A stretch of 64,000 bases of DNA from Crossaster papposus (Eukaryota > Echinodermata > Asteroidea > Velatida > Solasteridae). The stretch spans positions 2,174,501 to 2,238,500 of the forward strand of contig JBAIAA010000605.1 in the NCBI GenBank assembly GCA_037893245.1, in the 5' to 3' direction. Within the stretch, counting starts at the first letter, position 1. Each line of letters starts with the position of its first letter. The position numbers and the translations under genes are program-made. Below, in pieces: positions 33,404 to 43,670 of the stretch. The notes beneath the pieces are model-generated. The model was given only the letters and a program-made list of their open reading frames with translations. It made no database searches and had not been told where the DNA came from.

Positions 33404-34548
33404 ATAGGTTTTCCCCGCCAACTTTAAACACAAAAAAAACATTTAAATTAACACCAGGCTCATTCAATTTCGTTTCAAAATGAATGCTCCGCTGCATCAG
33501 CATTCAACGACAAATGCAGTTAGCATTCACTGGCCAAATAAGATCATTCAAATTCACGAGGTCGTCAACCATTCAATTTCATCAATGGCAAACATTTTTT
33601 AACTGTTCACATTCAAATTCGTATTTACCTATATAAAGGCAAATTCTGATAGGCCTATAAGAGAATACAGAATTAGACTAATTCGGCGTTATACCTTTAG
33701 TAAAGCATTTTTGAACGAAACAAAACGCGATTAGAAAAGAAACTGTAGAATCTACATGAAAAGAACAACCTTTTGTTTTAGTTAACGACCCCCTGAGAGA
33801 TTATAAGCTTTTGTTTCTTAAAAGCATTTCATATTTTGTTATTTGACATGGTCCGAACATTAGCAGAAATAAAGAATAAAACATCAAGACCAGTGCAAAC
33901 GATCACAAGACAATAGCGAAATAATTTGTTACAGGGTACAGGCTTTAGCCGGGAAAACCTATAGTATAAATTTAACTGAAGAATGGTGAAACTGTAGTCT
34001 TGAATGCCTATAAATAAAATAGAACGACTAAAACGAACCCTGAATGATAAAAACGAAATCCTGTGTACACAAACACTAAAAAGAAACCCTAGTTTCATTG
34101 AATTAGGGGGAAATGTGTAAATTTGAATGCGTGTTAATGAAATTGAAATAATTTGTGATGAACTTGGCCGGGAAAACCTATATTAATTTCAACGCGTTTA
34201 AACGCGTTTATAAAAAATAACAAGACGGTATTTAGAAAGGTGTTTCAATGTTAAAGACAGGTTTAAAATTGGCCCACAAAAAAACCCAGTTTTGGGCTAT
34301 TAAAACAAAAAAAAATTGTTCAAATTCACGAACTCTCACGTTCAATTCCGTATAGACAAAAATTACAAGCTTTTTCCGAACTAATTTAGTCATTTATCAT
34401 TTAATGTCAAAGTGTGGTCACTCTGTTTAAACATTGGATTTATAATATATTTGTCATTACATAATATTCGTCATTATGCCTACAGATTAAAAATTGTTAA
34501 ATTTGTAGATGACAAAAACATATTTTAAAATAGCCGGGAAAACCTATA
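33404..34548. mobile_element. Composite TATAGGTTTTCCCCGC inverted-repeat element, block 2
   Basis: The left end is at 33404. Three GCCGGGAAAACCTATA right ends follow (33952, 34168 and 34533), suggesting nested or repeated insertion of related elements. No coding frame. Confidence 0.5.
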
Positions 34549-35299
34549 TAAAAATATAACTTTCAAAGATAAGTTTTTTTCTGGCTGTAAACTATGGTCA
34601 AATTATTGTCAAAATGCGTACGATACTTAATGAACGTGACTCGTTTTGGACTTGCAAGCCAAGCAGAACGTTAGATCATTGGACTATGCAGCACTTAAAA
34701 TTATTCCCTGAATTCTGCTCTGAAGACAATATAGTAAAGATGTTTTTACCCCACAAATTTTCTTGTTTGAAATATTATCATATGAAAGAAATGCAACATT
34801 GTATACGTGGCCTTTCGAGGTACGTTTACCATATACACAAATATTGAATTTACATTACCCCGACGCCAATTCCATCGTATGAATACTTTCAGGAACATTT
34901 CAAAGAATATGATGCCCTTAAATGAATTAATTTTGTGTTGTTTTTAGCATTTATGACCTGCTCCAACGAAACCCAAAGTAAGTCGCACTGATGTGATTGA
35001 CTTTGTGTTACAACCAGTCAAAAATAAAATAAATAATAGTGAGAATTGAGTGAATTTTCGATTATGGATTAGGTAATATTACAATCATATCACTTTCACC
35101 GTGTTATTTGTTTGCCTAAAAAAAAGGTAAAGTAGTGAAATCATGACGTCAGCTTATAAAATGCAATTGTGCATTTATATTGCAAAGGAAAAGATGCATG
35201 ATGTTTTTTTGAAAGAACAGTAATTAGAAATGAACAAACAAAATCAAATGTAATTGTTGAGTCAGTTTAATGTCAGTTAAATTCCACAACAAAATTTGT

Positions 35300-35765
35300 T
35301 TCTGTAACCTCACTTAGTCAGTTGACTAAAAAAAATTAGTCATTTTTATGTTTAGTTTTACCAATCTTTAATTAGTCACCAGATCAAAAGATTAGTCAAA
35401 TCACTTCTTAATTGACTAATAATAATTAGTCTTTCAAAATGGTTTAGTTTTACTAATTTTTCTTGAGATTAGTCATCCTTGAAATTTAATTAGTAATGCA
35501 AGAAAATTAATTAGTCAAACAACAAAATGTATTAGTCTTTTAATTAGTCAAACAACAACATGTATTAGTCTTTTAATTAGTCAAACAACAAAATGTATTA
35601 GTCTTTTAATTAGTCAAACAACAAAATGTATTAGTCTTTTAATTAGTCAAACAACAAAATGTATTGGTCTTTTAATTAGTCAAACAACAAAATGTATTAG
35701 TCTTTCAATTAGTCAAACAACAACATTCATTAATCTTTTAATTAGTCTGACAATATCAATAATTT
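35300..35765. repeat. ATTAGTC-rich repeat with a 33-bp tandem core
   Basis: About seven copies of a 33-bp unit (AATTAGTCAAACAACAAAAT + GTATTAGTCTTTT) at 35510-35740, within a longer zone where ATTAGTC or GACTAAT recurs every 20-40 bp. A related zone lies at 49730-50030. Confidence 0.85.
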
Positions 35766-36370
35766 GTCTTGCACACAATTGTGAATTTACGTCACTGTAA
35801 ATTTATTGTCAATTCAATGTCCAACTAACTAGCCAGTACAGGCCGATAATTTACAAAATGATCTAAAAGAAGTTATGAAATACATTTGAATTGAATTTTT
35901 AGTGTCTCCATTTTAAAGTTTCCTTTAACATCTGGCGTGAGAATTGCACAAATCCACGAAATCTAAGAACAATCCATTAAATCCACAAGAAATCCACGAA
36001 CATTCCACGAGGAACCCAGAACAACATTCACCCCCTTAAAATATCCATTTTGATTGATCTATATTCACGTTTATATACACCCCTTAAAATGAGTGTATTA
36101 TATTATAAAATGAGCCATGAGTTTTTTCAAAGTATGACGTGATTTCAGGAGAATTGCATGTAACCAGCCATGTACACGTAGGCTATCGCTTCCATAATCA
36201 CAAGTCATACAGTAGGTCTATTTAGATGGCCGTTCTTTTGAAAAATCCCATAGCCAAATTGGAAAATCAAGTTTGCTTGGGCAACACTCGTGACTGAGCA
36301 AGTTAAGTCACAGAGTCAAACATTAAACAATTCAATTCATTTATATACATGTAGTATAAGGTTAATTAAA
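35766..36370. other. Spacer with short ATCCACGA repeats
   Basis: AT-rich, no gene. AATCCACGAA-type words recur loosely at 35950-36015. Confidence 0.4.
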
Positions 36371-36567
36371 TGAACTTTCTTCAATTAAATGAACTTTCTT
36401 CAATTAAATGAACTTTCTTCAATTAAATGAACTTTCTTCAATTAAATGAACTTTCTTCAATTAAATGAACTTTCTTCAATTAAATGAACTTTCTTCAATT
36501 AAATGTACTTTCTTCAATTAAATGTACTTTCTTCAATTAAATGTACTCTCTTCAATTAAATGTACTC
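36371..36567. repeat. 19-bp tandem repeat GAACTTTCTTCAATTAAAT
   Basis: About 10-11 direct copies, with a T replacing the second base of GAA in the last three. It lies just beyond the stop codon of the seven-exon gene, in its presumed 3' UTR or flank. Confidence 0.93.
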
Positions 36568-36608
36568 AAAGAACAAGAATGTTATGGATGCTATTATGAG
36601 TATTTGTT

Positions 36609-39600
36609 TTACTTTTTCTTTGGAAGTACCTGTGCAGCCGATTTTTTCTTACTCAGGCGTGCCATCAAAGTTAGTACTGACTTGTGAACACCAGACTGAT
36701 CATCAATTTTGAGCAAGCCAAATTGATAGAAAGCGATAGTCTTGTCAAGCCCTACAATGTACTGAAGGTGAAATGCATAAAAAGAGGCTAAGTAGCATGC
36801 AACTGCAGTTATTATGCCGTCAACAGTACAAAGTACCTCCCCTTCTGCAAACACTGTGAATTCTGATGAAACATGTGCTGATTTCTCATTCATCTCGATG
36901 TATACAGCATGTTCATTTTCTGCATCCTAAAATGAACAAAAACAGTGTTAAAAAGATTATTCTCCATTGTCCCTACAATTTGTTTAGAATTTGTAGACAG
37001 CACCACAGCTCAGTAGCAAATTATGGAATAATCATTGAGGAGAAATTTGTAGGAGTGCCTTTTTGCGAGTCAAACTGTTTGCGGTAGAATTTCACAACCT
37101 GCAGTAATGCTTTGAGAATACAATGCATGAAAAAATTTCAAAACAAATTCACTTGACCATAGGCCACCGGGCTTATAGCTGGTAACTTTCACTGGACCAG
37201 AAATACAGTTTTGCAAGACCAGAGCCAAAATTGTTTTGGCTTTGAAACTAAACTCTGCAGTACAATGAACATTTCTGGAGAAAAACATTAGAATGCCATG
37301 AGTTTCATGAGTTTACTGGCCCAATATGTTTCCAACACGGGACTCGGGCCATTGATATATTTTGCTTGCAATTTCTGAGACAACAAACCATCACGGTAAG
37401 CAATAATGAAAGTAATACTTATCCATTGTCAACGATTTTTCACTATGTGGACCGCGACATTTATATTGCAACTGCTAGTCTTCATAAGGTGCATGGTATA
37501 GACCTGTCGGTGTTGTCGTTATACGCTTATAAATGTATGCTTTCTAGCAACTTGCAAGAACTGCGGCGCTGACTGGAGAACTGCGTACTGTCCTCAAGTC
37601 TGGCACAATCCTGAGAAACCACCTTTTTCGGCCAAAAGACTATAGGTGCCCTCCGAGGGATGCAATGGAGTCATTTACAGGATTCCTTGCAAGGAGTGCG
37701 ACAAGGTGTGCAGTACATCGCCAGACTGGTTGGCGAAAGGATGGTGGAAAACCGAAGTGATTAGGTCAGACTTATGCGGATAGACAGATCAGCCGTCGTT
37801 GAACATGCTTGGGAGATGGGACACGGGCCAGACTGGAGTGATGTCTAGTGCGTCGACTATGACCCGCATTGGTATACTCGCCGGGTCAAGGAAGCCACCC
37901 AGATCCCCCTCCACCCCAGCAACATCAACAGAGACAACGGCATCGAGATACAAGAGTAGTGGATCTGTGCTGTTAGGCGTCAACGCACCAGCAAATGATC
38001 GGGCTGCTGGGCCAGTCAATGACTGTGCATTATCAGCGCACAATGGATCCCTGGGAAGCCGACATAAGGACAACACTGATGGGTCTACACCATCGCCTTA
38101 TGAAGACTAGCAGTTGCAGTCGAAACGTCGCAGTCCACATCATCGACTATCCTGAGACAACAGATGAGTATCACTTCCATTAAACCTTTAATACTTGCTT
38201 GTTCCCAAATATAACTTACCTTGGTACAGAACATATCTTTGCTGTTTTCTTTTAGTAAAGATGGTATGGCCAAGATGGCTGCCGTTGTCTTCAAATCTGT
38301 GTTCAAAATAATACCATTAAAATGAAGAGAAACTGACAAACCTTTCAAATATTATCACATTCAAAACACCATTCTGGATCTGCGCCTTAAGATACATCGG
38401 GAAAGCCTTTTCAAAGATTTTGCCCTATCAAACAAATTTGATTATGCCCCTCACACTATAATATTTGCTAACTGGCTCTAATTAATCCATCAGATGGAAT
38501 ATCATCCGGGTGGTGTAAATTCAATATTGGGTTTTAACCTTCACTGACGTATTTAATAAACACTGTAGTGTTGTCCCAAATTATTTTTTTTAAATTATTT
38601 AGGTGGGACTCAAAACCACGAGCTCCTGCTAGGGCTTTCTGGTGCAGATATCTTACCACTTGGTCAGTCGGTCAGTTTGAATCTGTTAGCAGCAAGTAAT
38701 GCAATGTTTGTGTCGTGGTGGTGTAAATTCAATATTGGATTTTGCCCGTCACCCACATATTTTATAAACACTATATACTCAGTACTGTCTTGAGAGATTA
38801 TTTTGAAAACAAAAATCACTTGACTACCTACCGAGTATACAGTGTTTATAAAATATGTTGGTGAAGGGCAAAACCCAATACTGAATTTACATCATCCTGA
38901 CGCAAACATTCCATCTTATGAAGAGTTTTGTTGCATTACCCGCTGCTAACAGATTCGAATCAGCCAACAGACTTGAACAATTAGCTTGGGGGTCGAGTGG
39001 TAAGACATCTGCACTACTAAGCAGATATTATCACCCTGCTCATTGAACCAATCAAACATTATAAAGACCATCTCAGCTCCCTGGGAGTATACAGCTTGAT
39101 GCTGCCATTTCAGCACAAAGCAGCTAAATTAAAGTTCAAGGATTTGAGTCCCACCTGAGTGATTTGTTTCCAAATAATCTCTTGGGACAACACTGAGTAT
39201 ACAGTGTTTATAAAATGCATCAGTGTAGGGCAAAACCCAATATTGAATTCACTCCAATTTCCTCCACAAAAACCATTTCCAAATCAGTCATAGCTCCGAT
39301 TGCTCACTGCATTGTTTATACTCACGGTTAGAATCATGTTTAGCGGAATTGTCCACTCTCGCTTCATTTCCCCTTGCACTGTAGCATTCTAAAATGCTAA
39401 ATGCATTCTGGTCTAGTCCATCTTGCAGTAATGACTTCAACTGCGATGTCCCATGGATCCTGTGAAACTCTGCTAGAAGCTGCAGTGAAGACAGTTATAA
39501 TTAACTGTGGTTTAAATTTGTCTTACATTTGTTGTAAATTTACCCACACAAATTCATGTTATTTTCGTACATTATGTTATGGGGACAATTCATAGGGTTT

Positions 39601-42600
39601 GTGTGCTAAGGGAAATCTCTCTAAACTGAAACTCAGAAAATTCTTTCGACCTAAAATTGTCAACATCAACCTAATTTGTGGTTTTCTTCATTTCCTTTCA
39701 TTATACCCTAACCCAATTCTACCTCTAGACCCCTTTACTGGAGAGTATACCCTAACCCAATTCTACCTCTAGACCCCTTTACTGGAGAGTATACCCTAAC
39801 CCAATTCTACCTCTAGACCCCTTTACTGGAGACCCAACATGCTATGGGGGGGGGGGGGGGGGGGGGACACGAAAATGTCCCAACTTACTCGGTCCGTTTA
39901 TTTCAAACAAAAGAACCTGTACGCACAACTAGCTCCGTTATTGCTGCCGTCTCTCTGGACTTCTAGTCCATACGAGTAAGGAACAACACCGACTTCATCC
40001 CCACATGTTCCTTCTCTTGGTCAGAGAGGGACAAATCTTCTGAAAACTTATGATGATTTTGCATGTTTCTCGATGTTGTCGTACACGCGTTATATATATA
40101 GTGTGCATGCATGGCTAGCCGGCCAGTCGGCCTTCTGTCAATGACATCACGGTTCTGACATCCGGGCTACTAGTGTAAGTGGGATTTTTGTAAGGTTTCT
40201 ATTACAATAAACATGCAAAAGATCAATGAAATAGTTATTGATTACCACGATGCATTTTTCCATTTCTGTTAGTTTTGTTTTCTATTTCGGTGACCTTTTA
40301 AATGTTGCAAAAAAGTAGAAATACCTCATGTTCAGTGAAGAGCCATGGATACTGCTGCTTCCTCTGGCCAAGTGTTTTCTGTTCCCCCTGTACGATATCT
40401 CGTCTCCTATCTGCAAATGTTAGCCCCATCAGCCGTCCCACTTCCTTATAGTCTGGCCTCTTTTTGGTGATCTCTATCTGAAGCCATTTGTTGTGAGCAG
40501 CAATCGTGATCTCATCTTCTGATGCCAGACGATCAGGTAAGTAGTTTGGCAAACCCCACATCGGTGGATACTTTGGTGTTGTTTTCTTTTCCGTGCTGCC
40601 TCTTGATGCTGGCGGCTGTTTACGTTTTCTGGATTTGACCACAAGAAGTTCCCTGATAGATGGATCCCTTTTCCGGGTATTCTGAAATTTGTGTTTCAGT
40701 TTGTGTAACCACAATTGCTGAAACAATCACAATAATATATAAATCAAATAAGTTAAGAGGGCCTAATATTTCGATCTTAACAAGATCTTCTTCAGAGACT
40801 AAATGACTGTGTACAAGAAACAAACATATATAGGGCAATATTCAGCATGATGCACATCATGGACGCTGAAAAAACACAAAAGAAAAAAGCACAGAGTTCA
40901 ATGGAACAAACAACAAAAGGAGGATTAGGCTGAGGGATTAAAGGGTGAGGTCAGTGTGGGTAGGATCAAAGGCAGGGTAGGAACAAAAACAGAAGGGATA
41001 AAGCCACAAGGAAAGGGGTCCAGGGTGGAGATCAAAGGGAAGAACTATAGGAGTAATGAGGAGGGGGGGGGGGGGGGGGGTGAAAAACCAGAGAAGTGAG
41101 AACAAACAAAAACAAAATTCTGGCAAGGAATGAATCTGAAACGGATGACAAATGGAGAAAAAATAGAAGTTAATCATTTCCTAGTTGGATGTTAAGCCCA
41201 TGTGGTTGAATAGTCCGAAGACGATTCATCCAGACTTTCTCCCGGCTGAGGCGGACTGAGTCTTTCCGATGGCCAAGTGATTCTATGCCCTCAGCTGAAG
41301 AATCATGTCAGAAATGCAATGGTTAGGCTGGTTAAAGTGATGTCCTACAGGGGTATCCAGTTTCTTGGTGTTGACAGTCGATCGATGACCGTAGAAACGC
41401 TTTTTTAGGGCATTTTTGGTCTCTCCGACATACTGAACTCCACAAAACCTGCAAGAGATGAGATATATGACATTAGATGTGCTGCAAGTGATGTTACCAA
41501 TAATTCTATGAGTAGTACCAGAAGAGTGGCCAGAAAAGGAGTCAGACTCCTGAATGTGGATCTGGCAGACCACACATCTAGAACTGCACTTGAAAGTTCC
41601 GTGCTGGATGGGGGGAGATGCATCCAAGCTGGGAACTTCGGCTCGAACAATGAGGTCTCGTAGATTTTGAGGGCGTCTATAGGCCAATACAGGGCTGTCG
41701 GGGATGGCCCGGACAAGGCGATCTGAAGTGTGGAGAATGTGATGGCTGTCGTTGGTGATTTTGCGAAGGGAAGGGAGACTGGGGTGAAAGGTAGTCACCA
41801 GGGGGGCCTTTACCTTTAGAGCCAAATTTCTGGGTACGGCTTTGGCTCTGGCAATGGCACGTTGAACTTGGCGGGAGCTGTGACCCCTGGCAACCAAGTT
41901 GTTCTTCAGTATTTGTGAATGGCGGGAGAAATCATAGTCGTTAGAACAAATCCTTTTGAGTCTGAGGGCCTGACTAAATGCTATACCAGTCTTGCAATGC
42001 CTAGGGTGACAGCTGGAGGAGTGGAGATACTGGTGTGTGTCTGTGGGTTTAGAATACAGATCAGTGGTTATTAAGTTGTCCTCCTTGCGGATGGTGACAT
42101 CCAGGAAGTGGGCCTGATGATGTGAGTACTCTGATGTGAACTTGATGGTCCTGTGGAAGGAATTCATGTGATTAGTGAAAGTCAGCAGACTGTCCTCATC
42201 ACTGGTCCATATAATATATAAACAAAAACATTCACAATATTTTAAAACTAGAAGACTACATGTATTTCTAACCGTGGGTATACAAAAAGTACACAAATGG
42301 GACAGATTTTGAAGCAAGTCATTTGCCCAATTACCTCATCCATGTACCATAACTATATCGGATGAAGGAACCCATTGAGTGCAGTTATTAACAGTGAGGC
42401 CTCGGGGTTGCTGTGATCTATGAAAGAGTTGTTCAAAAATGCAGAAACATACCTTTTGGTTAGCCACTTTCATTTCAGCCTTGATCGGGTGTTTGAGCAG
42501 AAGCTGTTCTACAAGTTGCACATAGTCTGTTGGTGTTGGGTACCTAGACATAGTATGTATAAAGGTTGAACAAAAATTGTCCAAACTACTTTGATGCAGC

Positions 42601-43462
42601 TGTCACAAATGGAAACAAAGTTGACTCTCATTAACCATATGCTGTTATTTTATTGTATTGTATATTATTATGTATTGTACATGTGTATTCATTTTTAATT
42701 GTATTGTATGTAGGGCCCTTATGAAAACCAGTTTTAAACTGTTTAGGCATCCTCTGGGTAAAGAAATGCAATACAAAAACAAATACTTACAAAGTATGTT
42801 GTTGGACAGCATCAAATATGGTGTCCAGGATGACTGTTTCATTTGCTGTTGACAGTATTTCTCCGAATTCTATTTTATGCATAATCAAGTCTGGAAGTTG
42901 TGGAAAGTCAAATGCATTGATCCATCCAGACTTCGTGACAGCTTTAGAAGGCTGAACAATTCTGGAAAAAAGAAGTTAAATAAGGGAATAAATATTTGGT
43001 ATTAAACAAGTGTGTTAAATACCAATGAAAGTTTCATGGACCAGACTTCACATTTACTTTAAATCAAATCATTACCCTGCTTAGATGAAAAAACAGTCTG
43101 GTTTCTGAGAGTCATAATAATAATAATCAAACAGGATAACAGACGAAGATGGCGGCAGCATGATAAAGATCTACATGTATACTCACAAGTGTTCCTGGCC
43201 AGCCGAGACAGTATCCAGAGGAAGTGTAACAGGGATTGTCAGGATGCTTGTTAACTTTACTTTGGACATAGGTGGGATTACATCATCTCCTTCAACATCA
43301 ACAAACTCATCAAAGTCTGTGCTCCAGACTTGGAGATGCACATCTTGTCCCTCGAGCTCTGGGAAGGTCTCGTGGACTATAAGTATGAGGTCTTGGGGTT
43401 TCACATGTTCTTTGTCTGGCACATCTATAATTTTCTTTGTGTCATTCCACATCAACAAATAC
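36609..43462 (-). CDS. Seven-exon gene resembling predicted SAMD3-like proteins
   Basis: Exons by splice signals and phase: 43187-43462, 42791-42961, 42453-42543, 40325-40717, 39326-39479, 38220-38332, 36609-36926. Donors include GTGAGT, GTAAGT, GTATGT and GTAAGT; phases match at all six junctions and the joined frame is open for about 504 residues. The N-terminus (WNDTKKIIDVPDKEH ... STDFDEFVDVE) looks like a ubiquitin/PB1-like fold. The centre has RYPTP or LYPTP, WGLPNYLP and MGLTFADRRRDIV; the C-terminus is basic (KKKSAAQVLPKKK). Predicted proteins with these motifs are often named sterile alpha motif domain-containing protein 3-like, although I see no SAM domain. Function is unknown. The true start may lie in an earlier small exon, or at the ATG of MWNDT near 43450. 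Confidence 0.72.
37407..38185 (+). mobile_element. Penelope-like element relic, plus strand, in intron 6
   Basis: Decayed C-terminal coding sequence is readable in shifting frames. About 37590-37660 gives VLKSGTILRNHLFRPKD, then GVIYRIPCKECDKV (GIY-YIG endonuclease) and ARLVGERMVENRS. About 37795-37955 gives SAVVEHAWEMGHGPDWSDV, a stop, then VDYDPHWYTRRVKEATQIPL. The terminal 85-90 bp (about 38100-38185) recur inverted at 37407-37500, a known habit of Penelope elements. It lies in the opposite direction to the host gene. Confidence 0.72.
38505..39255. repeat. Cluster of tRNA-derived SINE copies in inverted arrangement (intron 5)
   Basis: One copy reads on the minus strand (38671 to 38512). 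It has an A-box-like AAGTGGTAAGATATCTGC, a B-box-like TTTTGAGTCCCAC, then a body ending AACCCAATATTGAATTTACACC. The plus-strand copy (38985-39255) has GGTCGAGTGGTAAGACATCTGC-type head, an extra ~110 bp, GGATTTGAGTCCCACC and the same body. Two more body fragments lie at 38722-38800 (minus) and 38838-38905 (plus). Confidence 0.65.
39702..39831. repeat. 44-bp tandem repeat, three copies
   Basis: Three virtually identical ATACCCTAACCCAATTCTAC-initiated 44-mers. They are followed by a G21 run (39846-39866). Both are in intron 4 of the seven-exon gene. Confidence 0.95.
40790..40830 (-). ncRNA. Hammerhead-ribozyme-like core at the Penelope 3' end
   Basis: On the minus strand, CTGAAGA is followed by a perfect stem-loop AGATCTTGTTAAGATC and then GAAA. 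This fits the conserved CUGANGA - stem II - GAAA core. Penelope-like elements are known to encode hammerhead motifs. I could not assign the cleavage triplet or stem I/III, so self-cleavage is unproven. Confidence 0.35.
41283..42210 (-). pseudogene. Penelope-like polyprotein fragment: RT C-terminal part plus GIY-YIG endonuclease
   Basis: About 309 residues without a stop, beginning WTSDEDSLLTFTNHMN, which belongs to the RT palm/thumb of Penelope proteins (LDVTIRKEDN, DLYSKPTDTHQYLH, SSCHPRHCKTGI). After a linker, a Cys cluster (CSSRCVVC) precedes the GIY-YIG domain: VIYLISCRFCGVQYVGET, LKKRFYGHR and VGHHFN. The catalytic RT core is absent by 5' truncation. The open frame extends another 36 codons upstream, but those lie in the host intron and are not part of the element. 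Confidence 0.87.
42650..42784 (+). mobile_element. CR1/L2-like LINE 3' tail in intron 2
   Basis: GTAGGGCCCTTATGAAAACC, AAACTGTTTAGGCATCCTC and GGGTAAAGAAATGCAATACA match the tail nested in LINE-2 (14340-14412). It ends next to the GTAAGT donor of exon 42791-42961. The left edge is uncertain. Confidence 0.62.
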
Positions 43463-43670
43463 CTACATGTATGGGAAAGATTATTGGAACTTATGAATCC
43501 AATTTATATTATCCAAAGTAATTTTGAATACTAAAAATACACTAAAAACGTGACGTGGGACGTATTTCTTGGCCCACAGTTTGAGATTGTTGAATACATG
43601 TACATGTTCTTGCTACAATTGCACTGCACAAACATACTTTGGAACCCAAGTGGTACTGGTATGCAATTGA

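Larger units (their letters stand above)
30880..35290. repeat. Segmental duplication block 2
   Basis: Collinear with block 1 from the upstream ATATCGTGGA-AGTTCG segment to the 3' flank, ending near 35290 where ATTAGTC-rich repeats begin. It differs by ~0.75 kb of extra sequence before the promoter (31103-31857, including MITE M2). Confidence 0.83.
40744..42210 (-). mobile_element. Penelope-like retroelement, 5'-truncated, with 12-bp target duplication
   Basis: 1467 bp flanked by ATAATATATAAA (40732-40743 and 42211-42222). It reads on the minus strand in the same direction as the host gene, inside intron 3. The 5' end lies within the reverse transcriptase thumb. The 3' end carries a hammerhead-like core. 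An 18-base G run lies at 41063-41080. Confidence 0.85.

Noticed and set aside
37799-38110. Open frames on both strands at 37789-38110
   Set aside because: They are shadows of the decayed Penelope coding sequence, which reads in a different plus-strand frame.
38350-38440. Possible extra exon on the minus strand (KIFEKAFPMYLKAQIQNG)
   Set aside because: Its end phase does not join the 38220-38332 exon, whereas exon 39326-39479 joins it exactly.
41405-41716. 103-residue minus-strand frame inside the Penelope element
   Set aside because: Out-of-frame shadow of the RT/GIY-YIG coding sequence.
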